Below are positions 16,761 to 25,628 of a stretch of 64,000 nucleotides of DNA, piece after piece. Location of the stretch: positions 239,642 to 303,641 of the forward strand of contig JAJFJD010000033.1 in the NCBI GenBank assembly GCA_021774335.1, given 5' to 3'. Both the position numbers and the translations under genes were made by a program. Origin of the DNA: Alphaproteobacteria bacterium (lineage in GTDB: Bacteria; Pseudomonadota; Alphaproteobacteria; UBA8366). Below the pieces are notes generated by a model, which worked only from the letters and a program-made list of their open reading frames with translations, was not told the DNA's origin and did no database searches. Each line of letters begins with the position of its first letter. The first letter of the stretch is position 1.

Positions 16761-18107
16761 TCAGCGTTTGGAACTGCGCCTTCTACGCCGTTGTCCAAGG
16801 GATTTCAAGGCGTCGTAAAACACCGACATCGCCCGATCCACTTCCTCCGTCGTCGTCGTCATCGGCGGCACGAGACGCACGACATTTTTCAAATCCCGCA
16901 CCCCACGGATCTGGAAGATCAGCCCCTTTTCGAGACAGTAATCGTAGATTTGTTTCGTTTCTTCATTCGCCGGCGTTTTTTGCTTTCGGTCGGTCACGAA
17001 CTCGATTCCGAGCAATACGCCGCGACCGCGGATGTCGCCGATGATCTCAAATTCCTTCGCCATCTGCCGAAGTGCCCGTTTGATTCGCCGTTCGATCCGC
17101 GCAGCGCGACCGGGCATGTCCTCGTCCACGACGATTTTCAGGCTTTCCTCGCCCGCGGCGCAAAGCAGCGGATCGGTGGCATGGCTGCGGGTCGCGAAGT
17201 AGCCGTTGTCCACCGCCTTCTTGGCGACCGCTGCGGTGGAGCAGACGCCGCTGATCGGCAGACCGCCGCCGAAATGTTTCGAGATCGCGATGATATCCGG
17301 CGAAACGCCTTCTTCGTGTTGGAACCCGAACATCTTGCCCGTCTTGCCCAACCCGGTCTGCGCTTCGTCGAAAATCAGCAACATGCCGCGCGCGTCGCAG
17401 GCCTCGCGCACCGCCTTGTAATAGCCTTTCGGCGGCACGATGATCCCGCCCGCGCTCAGCACCGGCTCGCCGATGAAGGCAGCGGGCTTGCCGGTGAAAT
17501 TCGCGTCCGCCAGTTCGAGACTGGATGTCAGGCATTGCAGCTCGCAGCTCGGAAATTTCAGCCGCAGCGGACAGCGGTAGCAATAGGGCGTCAGGATCGA
17601 TGCGGTCGCAGGCGCCACTATGCTGTGTTTCCGGCGATCCCAGTTGAACGACACCGACCGGGTCAGATAGGACGTCGAGCCATGCAGCCCGGCGTGCAAG
17701 CCGATGACGTCCATGCCGCCGGTCGCCTTCCGCGCGAGATCGATCGACGCCTCGATGGAATCGCTGCCGCTGACCAGGAACAACGATTTCTCCAGCGGCT
17801 TCGGCAGGAGTTTGCCAAGCCGTTCGTGCAACCGGAGGCGCGGCACATTCAACATCGTATTGGTTGAATGCATCATCGTTTTCATCGTTTTTTCGATGAC
17901 CGCAACCATGCGCGGATGCTGATGACCGAGCGCCGCACCCATCTGCCCCGATTGAAAATCGAGATACTCTTTGCCGTCGGTATCGACGACCGTGCTGCCG
18001 TAGGAGTGCTGTAGGACGGGCCGATTTTCCAGACCCCCCATGTAGCTGCCGCCCTCCGTCGGAAACATCCAACGGCGCACTGTATTGCGAACCCGTTTCG
18101 CGTCCAT
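16761..18107 (-). CDS. Class III PLP aminotransferase / 2,2-dialkylglycine decarboxylase-like
   Basis: A 448-residue fold-type I PLP enzyme. The Schiff-base lysine is Lys277 (AISKHFGGGLP), Asp247 in IFDEAQTG contacts the PLP nitrogen, and GSDSIEASIDLAR binds phosphate. A cysteine-rich insert (YCYRCPLRLKFPSC) is shared with the dialkylglycine-decarboxylase branch, which decarboxylates and transaminates branched amino acids. The C-terminus is a basic tail (RRRRR). A GGAAGGGG site precedes the ATG at 18107. It is first in the operon with dgcN-dgcA, so its substrate is probably an amino acid linked to D-glutamate metabolism; this is inference. Confidence 0.85.
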   Translation of the reverse strand: MDAKRVRNTVRRWMFPTEGGSYMGGLENRPVLQHSYGSTVVDTDGKEYLDFQSGQMGAALGHQHPRMVAVIEKTMKTMMHSTNTMLNVPRLRLHERLGKLLPKPLEKSLFLVSGSDSIEASIDLARKATGGMDVIGLHAGLHGSTSYLTRSVSFNWDRRKHSIVAPATASILTPYCYRCPLRLKFPSCELQCLTSSLELADANFTGKPAAFIGEPVLSAGGIIVPPKGYYKAVREACDARGMLLIFDEAQTGLGKTGKMFGFQHEEGVSPDIIAISKHFGGGLPISGVCSTAAVAKKAVDNGYFATRSHATDPLLCAAGEESLKIVVDEDMPGRAARIERRIKRALRQMAKEFEIIGDIRGRGVLLGIEFVTDRKQKTPANEETKQIYDYCLEKGLIFQIRGVRDLKNVVRLVPPMTTTTEEVDRAMSVFYDALKSLGQRRRRRSSKR

Positions 18108-18179
18108 CGTCGCCCCTTCCCTGTTGTCTCAGGAAAGGGTACCCGAAACGCCCAGACACCGCCTAATAGGGGCGGTTCC

Positions 18180-18707
18180 TCATCCGGATGAAGGATAAGT
18201 CTCGGTTGCAACAATACCAATAAGTTCAAAGGGGTCGACGGTGAACTCCTCCTCCCCAAGATATTCACTGTGTTTGCTGGGACCAGCAATTATCGATGCC
18301 GCTGAGCATTGGCAGACCAGCAACACACCGCCAATTCGCGTTGCGTTCAATCCACGTCCAAACATACGCGCGGTCTCGACTGACCGGGTCCAACAGAACC
18401 CAACCTGCTTCTCGCCCCATCGTTCCAGGTTCTCACCTCTATAGAGCATGACGTTCGGCCCGTCGTACTTAGGCAGAAGTCGCCTCAGTAACTTCACCAG
18501 TATCCGATCATCTCCAATCTGAGATCGGATGTGGTGACCAGCCTCTGTCCACGTAGTGTGAAAAGCTTCGATAAAGTCTTGGGAAATCGAAGGTTCGTCC
18601 AACAGAGCTTGGACCTCTACCTTCCACCGCTGCTCTTCGGTTATCTGCCGCAAGCGCTCGCAAACGCCATCCGTTATTGGCCGTGCTGCGGAAATCACGG
18701 GCTTCAA
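18180..18707 (-). CDS. Uncharacterised protein with ADP-ribosyltransferase-like R-S-E motifs
   Basis: A 175-residue soluble protein. The N-terminal 80 residues are helical, with no domain I recognise. The C-terminal half shows, in order, YRG (Arg90), a WTRS block with a following Ala and Phe (106-116), and a GEEEF block (Glu152-Glu154) before VDP. That order and spacing resemble the R / S-T-S / E-x-E triad of arginine-type mono-ADP-ribosyltransferases. There is no signal peptide. The likely start is the TTG at 18707, with a GTG three codons in as the alternative. Base composition is lower in GC than that of neighbours. The enzymatic assignment is tentative; it could be a degenerate ART fold without activity. 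Confidence 0.5.
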   Translation of the reverse strand: MKPVISAARPITDGVCERLRQITEEQRWKVEVQALLDEPSISQDFIEAFHTTWTEAGHHIRSQIGDDRILVKLLRRLLPKYDGPNVMLYRGENLERWGEKQVGFCWTRSVETARMFGRGLNATRIGGVLLVCQCSAASIIAGPSKHSEYLGEEEFTVDPFELIGIVATETYPSSG

Positions 18708-18870
18708 AGCTTTATACTCTTACCAATAGTTTTAAACGCAAGTCAGCTTACGCGCGGAATAAACAGGCAGAGAACCCGCCAATGAACTGTCTTGTTTGGC
18801 GGGAGCACAGTAGTTGTGGAGGTGGAAAAGCAATATATTTTGTTCTCAAATAAGATTGGGAGGATTGAGT

Positions 18871-19113
18871 TTGCTCTCTTTCGGCGAGAAAACACACGAA
18901 GAGTTTAAACAAGCTCACCTCGAAGGTCGGGTGGTTTTGAACATAATGCCGCAAAGCTGGAGTTGGCTTAGGGAGTATGTGCCTCCAAGAAGATTGGGTA
19001 ACCTGTTTTCATCTAGTAAAACGCGTCTACTTGCTCGGATGTACAACGACGTGCGGGTGTTCAACGAAGTTCAAAGCAGAGGAGTCGATATCGGCTTTAA
19101 GCCACGAGAGTAG
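18871..19113 (+). CDS. Short hypothetical ORF or gene fragment in the low-GC patch
   Basis: About 80 codons from a TTG at 18871, with GGGAGGA 6 bp upstream; the frame is open from 18814. The product is basic and soluble (starts LSFGEKTHEEFKQ, ends GVDIGFKPRE). There is no recognised family. It is transcribed divergently from the ART-like gene. The weak start codon, short length and odd composition leave open a remnant of a larger gene. Confidence 0.3.
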   Translation: MLSFGEKTHEEFKQAHLEGRVVLNIMPQSWSWLREYVPPRRLGNLFSSSKTRLLARMYNDVRVFNEVQSRGVDIGFKPRE

Positions 19114-19186
19114 TCGATCATACCATTAGGAATTGTGTTAAATGGACCGATCGGACCGCAAGGTCCTGTCGCGGAAAGAGATGTAT

Positions 19187-20170
19187 CTAAGGCGAGGCGT
19201 GTTCTTCCGGCGTCAGGTGCGAAACGTCGGCGACGCGGCGATCCGATCCGACGAACCACAACAGGCCACCCGGAAGGCTGAGCACGATCAGTCCCAAACC
19301 GAAGAGCACGGAGACCGCCGCCGCGCCGCCGGCGGCGACGCCAAGCAACCCGAATGCCGCGACCATTGCACCCTCCCGCAGCCCCCATCCCGCCACCGAA
19401 ACCGGGACCGTCGCGAGCAACAGCACCGACGGCACCAACACGAGGCAGTCCATGAACGTCGCCGGCAAATCAAGGCAGCGGAACAGCAGATAGAACACGG
19501 TAACCGTCAGCAAATGACCGGCCACCGAGAGGCCGACAACCGGCAGCAACACCGATGGCCTGGAAAAGGCTTGGCGCGCCGCCACTGACAAGGCGGCCAA
19601 TCCGCGAAAAATCTTCCAGCGATGGAGCCGTGCTGGCATCCAGGACATCAGCAACAGCATGGAGATGCCGAGCGCTGCGAGGATGAAAATGGTCGTGAAC
19701 GTCAGCCGCGCTGCAGGGTCATCCACCCGCTGGTAAAATAGGGGTTGGGCGATGGCGACGAGCAGAACCTGACTGGCGAGGCCCAGGACGCGATCCAGGA
19801 TGACGCTGTTGATGGCGGATTCCAGCGGTAGGCCCGCCCGAAAGGAACGGTATATGCGGATTCCGTCACCACCCACCGTCGACGGCAGCGCCTGGTTAAA
19901 GAACATCCCTTCGAAGAAGAACCGGAACGAGGTCTTGAACGGCAACACCTGATCGAATTGGCGCATGACGATCCGCCAACGCCAGGTCGCCAACAAGAAC
20001 TGCGTCAACAAGAGTGCCAAGGCGACCGGTGCGATCCATAGCGGAATACCGCGAATCCGGTCCATCGTGTCGCCGATATCGACGCTGCCCACGACCAGCC
20101 AGATCAAGCCGATCGTAACGGCGGCCTTCAGGCAAAAAACGATCACTTTTGTGAAGGAACTTCGTGCCAT
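19187..20170 (-). CDS. Flippase-like membrane protein, lysylphosphatidylglycerol synthase TM-domain family
   Basis: A 327-residue polytopic protein of the YbhN/AglD-like family (LPG synthase membrane domain without the catalytic aminoacyl-transfer domain). Around eight hydrophobic segments are seen. The family hallmark NQALPSTVGGDGIRIYR lies after TM2-3, and the C-terminal half has SVAGWGLREGAM. Such proteins are associated with lipid or lipid-linked precursor transport; no substrate is indicated. ATG at 20170. It is followed on the same strand by the low-GC patch, and preceded by a YjfB-like small gene 55 bp upstream. Confidence 0.85.
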   Translation of the reverse strand: MARSSFTKVIVFCLKAAVTIGLIWLVVGSVDIGDTMDRIRGIPLWIAPVALALLLTQFLLATWRWRIVMRQFDQVLPFKTSFRFFFEGMFFNQALPSTVGGDGIRIYRSFRAGLPLESAINSVILDRVLGLASQVLLVAIAQPLFYQRVDDPAARLTFTTIFILAALGISMLLLMSWMPARLHRWKIFRGLAALSVAARQAFSRPSVLLPVVGLSVAGHLLTVTVFYLLFRCLDLPATFMDCLVLVPSVLLLATVPVSVAGWGLREGAMVAAFGLLGVAAGGAAAVSVLFGLGLIVLSLPGGLLWFVGSDRRVADVSHLTPEEHASP

Positions 20171-20225
20171 TCCGCCCCGCGGTAAGATGCCGATAAGCGG
20201 CCGGCGGCGCCGTTACGGCAGCACG

Positions 20226-20411
20226 CTAGACGATGATATCAACAAGCTGACCGTTACCGGACGCCGAGCCGGAACTAAGCGATTGCGCCGCCGACTGCGT
20301 CGCTTCCTGAACCAACGACACGACCTGCTGGTCACGCTGCGTCTGCAGCTTGAGCGCCAGGATGCTTGTGTCCTGCCGCACTGCGAGTGAACTGGCTACT
20401 ATGTCTGACAT
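20226..20411 (-). CDS. YjfB-like small protein (putative motility protein family)
   Basis: A 61-residue protein: MSDIVASSLAVRQ, a helical Gln-rich middle with QTQRDQQVVSLVQ, and a Ser/Gly-rich tail ending VDIIV. The pattern matches the short YjfB-like family, sometimes named putative motility protein. Family function is poorly defined and no flagellar genes lie in this window. The ATG is at 20411. The opposite-strand ORF here is a shadow. Confidence 0.6.
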   Translation of the reverse strand: MSDIVASSLAVRQDTSILALKLQTQRDQQVVSLVQEATQSAAQSLSSGSASGNGQLVDIIV

Positions 20412-20521
20412 CCGGTACCGTCCCGTTGCCGTCCTGCGTGAAACATGACGCTTATCGGAATAGAGTTAACAAATCGCTAGGACTCGGCGGCCACCGGCCG
20501 CCATCGCCTGTTTATCGACGC

Positions 20522-21073
20522 CTATTTATCGACGTCGGCCGCGACCTTCATGCTGACAATCTTGTCGGGATCATCGACCAGGCCGTTGGCGCTGGCCGAA
20601 CCCTTCTTGATCTTATGCACGAACTCCATGCCTTCTACGACACGGCCCCAGGCGGTGTACTGACCGTCCAGGTGCGGCGCTTCGGCAATCATGATGAAGA
20701 ATTGGCTGTTGGCGCTATTCGGATCCGCCGTCCGCGCCATCGACAAGACGCCTTCGCCATGCTTGACGTCGTTGAACTCGGCCTTTAGGTCGGGCTTGTC
20801 CGATCCGCCACGGCCGGTTCCGGTGGGATCACCGGCCTGCGCCATGAACCCATCGATGACGCGATGGAACACGATACCGTCGTAAAACCCTTCGCGCGCG
20901 AGTTCTTTGATGCGTGCGACGTGATTGGGGGCCTTGTCGGAAAACAGTTCGATGACCACGCGGCCATCTTTAAGTTCGAGATAGATCATGTTTTCTTTAT
21001 CTGCTGCTATGACCGGACTATGCCACAAACAGGTGGCAGCGACCGCTATTAAAAAGAAACGCCTGAGAAGCAT
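20522..21073 (-). CDS. ppiA: Peptidyl-prolyl cis-trans isomerase, cyclophilin type, exported
   Basis: A 183-residue cyclophilin with an N-terminal signal peptide (hydrophobic FFLIAVAATCLW to AADKE). The active-site strand FHRVIDGFMAQAGDP is intact, and the GSGG loop is replaced by GTGRGGSD. FFIMIAEAPHLDGQYTAWGRV carries the usual binding-pocket residues. It should speed proline isomerisation in periplasmic folding. The ATG at 21073 is chosen over the adjoining TTG at 21076. Assignment to PpiA rather than PpiB rests on the signal peptide only. Confidence 0.88.
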   Translation of the reverse strand: MLLRRFFLIAVAATCLWHSPVIAADKENMIYLELKDGRVVIELFSDKAPNHVARIKELAREGFYDGIVFHRVIDGFMAQAGDPTGTGRGGSDKPDLKAEFNDVKHGEGVLSMARTADPNSANSQFFIMIAEAPHLDGQYTAWGRVVEGMEFVHKIKKGSASANGLVDDPDKIVSMKVAADVDK

Positions 21074-21195
21074 CAAGATGCCTTACGTTAGTTCATCCAT
21101 TTCGCGCCGACAAAATAAGACATTCCGCCCCCCGGCGCACCTCACAAATAGGTGCATGAAACTTTGTCGAAACTGTGACGGAAAGATCCGCATCC

Positions 21196-22032
21196 ATGCC
21201 CGCTGACGGGAATAAATCCACCCGCAGCGAGATCGCGACAATCGACCTCGACGGCGTCGCCATCCGCACACGCCAGATGGGTAGCGGCGATACCGCGGTC
21301 GTATTGCTGCATGGCCTCGGCGGCGACGCGACCAGTTGGACCTTGAACCAGAAGGCGCTTGCCGCATCGCGGCGAGTCATAGCCGTCGACCTGCCCGGGC
21401 ATGGCGGATCGTCCAGATCGATCGGCGACGGCGGCATTCCGTCGATCGCCCGATTGATCGCGGATCTGCCCGATGCCTTGAACATCGACCGGTTCGATCT
21501 GGTGGGTCTTTCGATGGGCGGTGCGGTGGCGCTCGAACTCGCTTTTCACTACGGCGACCGGCTGCGCAGCTTGACCTGCGTCAGTTCCGCCGGGTTCGGT
21601 GACGATATCAACACGGATTTCATCCACGGCTATTTGCGCGCCGACACCATGCAGGCGATGCGGCCGAATATCTCCATCCTCTTTCACGACGAACGCCGGG
21701 TGAATGATGCGATGGTGAGCTATGCGGTCATGGCGCGACAGAATCCCGACTTCCGCGCGGGTATCCAACGCATGACCGACGCAAATTTCCCCGACGGCAC
21801 GCAAACCTATACCTACACCGACCGGCTGCAGGACCTGGCCATGCCGATCCATCTCATCTGGGGTCGTCACGACCGGATCGCGCCGCCGGCCCATGCGGAA
21901 CGGCTCACGTCGATGCTGCCGGTAACGATGATCGAAGATGCCGGGCATATGCCCAACGTCGAAGCGGCGGAGGCCTTCAACGCCGCCCTCGACCGAATCC
22001 TTCAGGACCCCTCGTCGGGCTGTGTGCCGTAA
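21196..22032 (+). CDS. Alpha/beta-fold hydrolase
   Basis: A 278-residue alpha/beta hydrolase. The oxyanion motif HGLGG comes first, then the nucleophile elbow GLSMGG, an acid in the LIWGRHDRIAPP strand (Asp), and the catalytic His in DAGHMPN. The closest group is the AcoC/MhpC-like esterases and C-C hydrolases. The ATG at 21196 has GGAAAG about 10 bp upstream; a GTG at 21175 is an alternative. Its 3' end overlaps the convergent class II aldolase gene by 31 bp. No substrate is indicated. Confidence 0.85.
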   Translation: MPADGNKSTRSEIATIDLDGVAIRTRQMGSGDTAVVLLHGLGGDATSWTLNQKALAASRRVIAVDLPGHGGSSRSIGDGGIPSIARLIADLPDALNIDRFDLVGLSMGGAVALELAFHYGDRLRSLTCVSSAGFGDDINTDFIHGYLRADTMQAMRPNISILFHDERRVNDAMVSYAVMARQNPDFRAGIQRMTDANFPDGTQTYTYTDRLQDLAMPIHLIWGRHDRIAPPAHAERLTSMLPVTMIEDAGHMPNVEAAEAFNAALDRILQDPSSGCVP

Positions 22033-22670
22033 GTCTGAAATTTTTCCAGGACGCGCTGCATCTCATCATCGGGGAGCAGCACCGGTTCGCCGGCCTGAAG
22101 TGCACGCCAATATTGTGCAGCCAAGGTCTCGACCTCGACCGCTAAGGCCAGCGCTTTCGGCAAGCTGACCCCGAGGGCGATCATGCCATGGTTCGCCAAC
22201 AAACAGGCCCGGCGGTCTTCCAGCGCTTTCAACGAATGGTCCGACAGCGCCTGCGTCCCGAAGGTGGCGTAGGGCGCACAACGGATCGAATCGCCGCCGG
22301 CGACCGCGACCATATAGTGAAAGGCTGGAATCTCGCGATGCAAGCAGGCCAGCGTCGTGGCGAACATGGCGTGGGTATGGACGACGGCGCCGGCATCGCT
22401 GCGCGCGTTCAGGATATCCAGGTGAAACCGCCACTCGCTGGACGGGTTCTTCTGCCCCGACGGCACCGACCCGTCGGCCGCCATGAATACGATGTCATCG
22501 GGAATCTGAATGTCATACGGCATGCCGGACGGCGTGATGAGCAAGCCTCCATCGACCCGCACGCTGATATTGCCGGCACTGCCCTGATTGATCCCGAGCG
22601 CATTCATCTTCAGGCAAGCGTCAATGATCTCCTGCCGCAGGGCTTGATTGTCACGGGGCATCCCTGGCAT
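22002..22670 (-). CDS. Class II aldolase (Ald2-type, DHAP-shunt aldolase candidate)
   Basis: A 222-residue zinc aldolase of the fuculose-phosphate aldolase/MtnB fold. The SAGNISVR substrate-phosphate block, the zinc HTH in VVHTHAMFA and the later LANHGMIALG histidine are present. ANHGMIALG resembles fuculose-1-phosphate aldolases rather than the RRHGVYVWG type of methylthioribulose-1-P dehydratase. Being fused in frame space to mtnA (ATG overlaps the mtnA TGA), it fits the DHAP shunt, which splits methylthioribulose-1-P or 5-deoxyribulose-1-P to DHAP plus an aldehyde. MtnB dehydratase is the alternative. Confidence 0.8.
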   Translation of the reverse strand: MPGMPRDNQALRQEIIDACLKMNALGINQGSAGNISVRVDGGLLITPSGMPYDIQIPDDIVFMAADGSVPSGQKNPSSEWRFHLDILNARSDAGAVVHTHAMFATTLACLHREIPAFHYMVAVAGGDSIRCAPYATFGTQALSDHSLKALEDRRACLLANHGMIALGVSLPKALALAVEVETLAAQYWRALQAGEPVLLPDDEMQRVLEKFQTYGTQPDEGS

Positions 22671-23767
22671 CACCCGTCGGCCCGTTCCGGGAACAGTCCG
22701 GCCAAGCCTTCCCGGCTGGCGGCCGCGATACCGCGTTCCGTGATCAGACCCGTCACCAACCGCGCCGGCGTGACATCGAAGGCGAAATTCGCGCAGGCCG
22801 ACCCTTCGGGCACGATCGAGACGGTTTCGATGGTGCCGCTCTCGGTCCGCCCGGTCATATGCGATACTTCCTCGGCCGATCTTTCCTCTATCGGGATCGA
22901 CGCGACCCCGTCCTCGATCGTCCAGTCGATGGTCGGCGACGGCAGCGCGACATAAAACGGCACGTCGTTATCGAACGCCGCAAGCGCTTTGAGATAAGTG
23001 CCGATTTTATTCGCCACGTCGCCGCGCGCGGTGGTTCGGTCGGTGCCTGTGATGCACAGATCAACCTTGCCATGCTGCATCAGATGCCCGCCCACATTGT
23101 CCGCGATCACCGTATGCGGCACACCATGACGGCCCAGTTCCCAGGCGGTTAGGCTGGCGCCCTGATTGCGTGGCCGCGTTTCGTCGACCCAGACATGAAT
23201 GTTCATGCCGGCGTCATGCGCCTGATAGATCGGCGACGTCGCGGTTCCCCAATCGACCGTGGCGAGCCAGCCGGCGTTGCAATGGGTCAGCACGTTGACC
23301 TGCCCATCCGGTTTCCCGGCCGCCGCAGCCCGGATCACGGCGAGGCCATGCTCGCCGATCTGCCGGTTGATCGCCACGTCTTCGTCGCAGAGCGCCGCGG
23401 CACGGGCGTAGGCCGCCGCGGTGCGGGCATTCTCGCCGAGTGGCTCCAGCACCCGGCGCATTTCTTCGAGCGCCCAGCGCAGGTTCACCGCGGTCGGGCG
23501 CGTCCTACCGAGCCGCTGCAGCGCCGCCGCCAGCGACGAATCGCCGGGATCTTCGTGCATCGCAAGCGCCATTCCATATGCCGCGGTGGCGCCGATCAGC
23601 GGCGCGCCACGCACCTGCATAATCTCGATCGCGCGGGCGGCGTCCTCGACCGTGCGCAGCCCGACTTGCGCGAACTCATGCGGGAGCCGCGTCTGATCGA
23701 TGATCACTACCGACCAGCCGTCTTCCGGGACCCAGATTGTGCGATATGCCGTATCGTCGACTTTCAT
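22670..23767 (-). CDS. mtnA: Methylthioribose-1-phosphate isomerase MtnA
   Basis: A 365-residue member of the eIF2B-like sugar isomerase family. It converts 5-methylthioribose-1-P to methylthioribulose-1-P in 5'-methylthioadenosine salvage and can also use 5-deoxyribose-1-P. The signatures [26 protein letters not shown] (catalytic Cys), [19 protein letters not shown] (catalytic Asp and binding residues) and the [11 protein letters not shown]-terminal block are intact. It starts 4 bp after the ggt stop and overlaps the aldolase. mtnP and mtnK are not in the window. Confidence 0.92.
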   Translation of the reverse strand: MKVDDTAYRTIWVPEDGWSVVIIDQTRLPHEFAQVGLRTVEDAARAIEIMQVRGAPLIGATAAYGMALAMHEDPGDSSLAAALQRLGRTRPTAVNLRWALEEMRRVLEPLGENARTAAAYARAAALCDEDVAINRQIGEHGLAVIRAAAAGKPDGQVNVLTHCNAGWLATVDWGTATSPIYQAHDAGMNIHVWVDETRPRNQGASLTAWELGRHGVPHTVIADNVGGHLMQHGKVDLCITGTDRTTARGDVANKIGTYLKALAAFDNDVPFYVALPSPTIDWTIEDGVASIPIEERSAEEVSHMTGRTESGTIETVSIVPEGSACANFAFDVTPARLVTGLITERGIAAASREGLAGLFPERADG

Positions 23768-23771
23768 CGAG

Positions 23772-25526
23772 CTAATACCCCAGCGTCAGCGCGTCAGGCC
23801 GGCGTGGATCGGACGCTCCGTATAATAGGCCCTCGACGCGCATGATCGACTGCAGACTGCCCATCGGCCGCCCCTGCTTCAGCGTATGCCCCATCGCGCC
23901 CAGGAGGCGTTGTGTATCGGGGCTCAACCCTTCTTCGATGCGCAATGTGTCCGGCAGCCATTGATGATGGACACGCGGCGCGTGGGTCGCCTCCGCGATG
24001 TTCATCTTGTGATCGATCACGTTGATCAGAAGCTGTAGCACCGTGGTGATGATACGGCTGCCGCCGGGACTGCCGGTGGCGAGCAGGACCTTGCCGTTTT
24101 TCAAGACGATGGTCGGGCTCATCGAACTCAAAGGCCGCTTGCCGCCGCCGACCGCATTGGCGTCCCCGCCGATCAGCCCGTAGGCGTTCGGCACGCCGGG
24201 CTTGGCCGAGAAATCCGACATTTCATTGTTCAGCAGGATACCGGTGCCTGCCGCGACAATGCCGGTCCCGTAACTGAAGTTCAGCGTGTAGGTGTTCGAC
24301 ACCGTATTCCCGAACCGATCCATGACGGTGTAGTGGGTCGTGTTCGGCCCCTCAAACGGCGCCGGATCGCCGGGCAGGATATCGGTGGAGGGTGTCGCTT
24401 TTTCCAGATCGATACCGCGCCGCAGGACCGCCGCGTATTCCTTGGACACCAATCCGGTCGCCGGAACCTTCCAGTAGCCCGGGTCGCCCAGATGCTTCGA
24501 GCGGTCGGCATAGGCGCGCTTCATCGCCTCGGCCATCAAATGCAGACTGCCGGCGCTGTTATGCCCCAACGACGCCAAATCGTAGCCTTCCAGCATGTTG
24601 AGGATCTGGACGATGTGGACGCCCCCGGAGCTTGGCGGCGGCATGGATTGGATTTCATATCCCCGATAGGTGCCGCGCACAGCCTCGCGCTCGACCGGTG
24701 CATATCCCGCCAAGTCCTCGAGCGTCATGACCCCGTCATTGGCCTCCATCTCGGCCACGATGCGCTTGGCGATCGTGCCACGATAGAAGGCGTATGGCCC
24801 TTTTTCGGAAATTGCCTTGAGCGACTGCCAGAGATCCCGCTGCACCAAGCGGTCACCAGCCTTGAGCGGCGTGTCATCATCCGCGAATAAGATTTTGCGG
24901 GTCGCCTCGGACTGCGCCAGCCTCTTTTGGCGCCGATCCAACTGGCGCGCCATGTCGTCGCTAACCAGAAAACCATCGCCCGCCAGTCGCAACGCGGGCG
25001 CCATCACGTCCTTCAGCGCCATGGTCCCATATTTGCGGAGCGCCAGCGTCAGCCCCGCGACGGTGCCGGGAATGCCGATTGCCTTATGACTGAATCGGAA
25101 TGCCCGTTTATCGACGTTTCCCGCCGTATCGAGATACATATCCCGGGTCGCGGCTGCCGGGGCGGTCTCCCGGTAATCGATGGCAATTGTCCGGCCGCTC
25201 TTGGCATCATGAACCATCATGAACCCACCACCGCCGATATTGCCGGCCCGGGGCAACGTCGCCGCGAGGGCAAATCCAACCGCTACCGCGGCATCCACCG
25301 CATTACCGCCCCGTTGCAGGATATCCAATCCAACCCGCGTGGCATGCGCCTCCTGGGTCGCCACCATGCCGGACCGCCCCAAAACCGGGTGAACACGATC
25401 CTCGCCAGTGCGGAATCCGTCGGTCTGCGCAAGAACGGCGCCGGCAGAAAACAGGAAGAATGACAGGAACAGGATCAACGTACGTGCAAAATTAAATGCG
25501 CTTGTTGTCAAACGTACATGTGACAT
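23772..25526 (-). CDS. ggt: Gamma-glutamyltransferase, exported (GGT paralog 1)
   Basis: A 584-residue N-terminal nucleophile hydrolase, made as a proenzyme that cleaves itself before the nucleophile threonine in NTTHYTV. The [11 protein letters not shown]-terminal block and the LSSMSPTIV / GSPGGSRI substrate-binding motifs are present. A signal peptide ([17 protein letters not shown] to VLAQ) sends it to the periplasm, where it hydrolyses or transfers gamma-glutamyl groups. The start at 25526 is chosen to place the signal peptide; Met codons at 25559 and 25607 are alternatives. It sits between an iron ADH and mtnA. Confidence 0.9.
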   Translation of the reverse strand: MSHVRLTTSAFNFARTLILFLSFFLFSAGAVLAQTDGFRTGEDRVHPVLGRSGMVATQEAHATRVGLDILQRGGNAVDAAVAVGFALAATLPRAGNIGGGGFMMVHDAKSGRTIAIDYRETAPAAATRDMYLDTAGNVDKRAFRFSHKAIGIPGTVAGLTLALRKYGTMALKDVMAPALRLAGDGFLVSDDMARQLDRRQKRLAQSEATRKILFADDDTPLKAGDRLVQRDLWQSLKAISEKGPYAFYRGTIAKRIVAEMEANDGVMTLEDLAGYAPVEREAVRGTYRGYEIQSMPPPSSGGVHIVQILNMLEGYDLASLGHNSAGSLHLMAEAMKRAYADRSKHLGDPGYWKVPATGLVSKEYAAVLRRGIDLEKATPSTDILPGDPAPFEGPNTTHYTVMDRFGNTVSNTYTLNFSYGTGIVAAGTGILLNNEMSDFSAKPGVPNAYGLIGGDANAVGGGKRPLSSMSPTIVLKNGKVLLATGSPGGSRIITTVLQLLINVIDHKMNIAEATHAPRVHHQWLPDTLRIEEGLSPDTQRLLGAMGHTLKQGRPMGSLQSIMRVEGLLYGASDPRRPDALTLGY

Positions 25527-25628
25527 AGAATGCGTACGAGACTCATCAAAAACCTGCATGCGTGCAGATTTCCGCACCGGCTTATCTGAGCAAACCCTTA
25601 AATTCATGTATACATTCCATTTATCAGC

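Larger units (their letters stand above)
18120..19186. other. Low-GC accessory patch
   Basis: About 1.1 kb with visibly lower GC than its surroundings (for example 25 of 60 bases G/C in 18841-18900). It holds one good ORF (18180-18707) and a weak one (18871-19113). A 6-bp hairpin (18158-18176) closes the left side. No integrase, tRNA boundary or terminal repeats are visible. The composition suggests recent acquisition. Confidence 0.55.
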
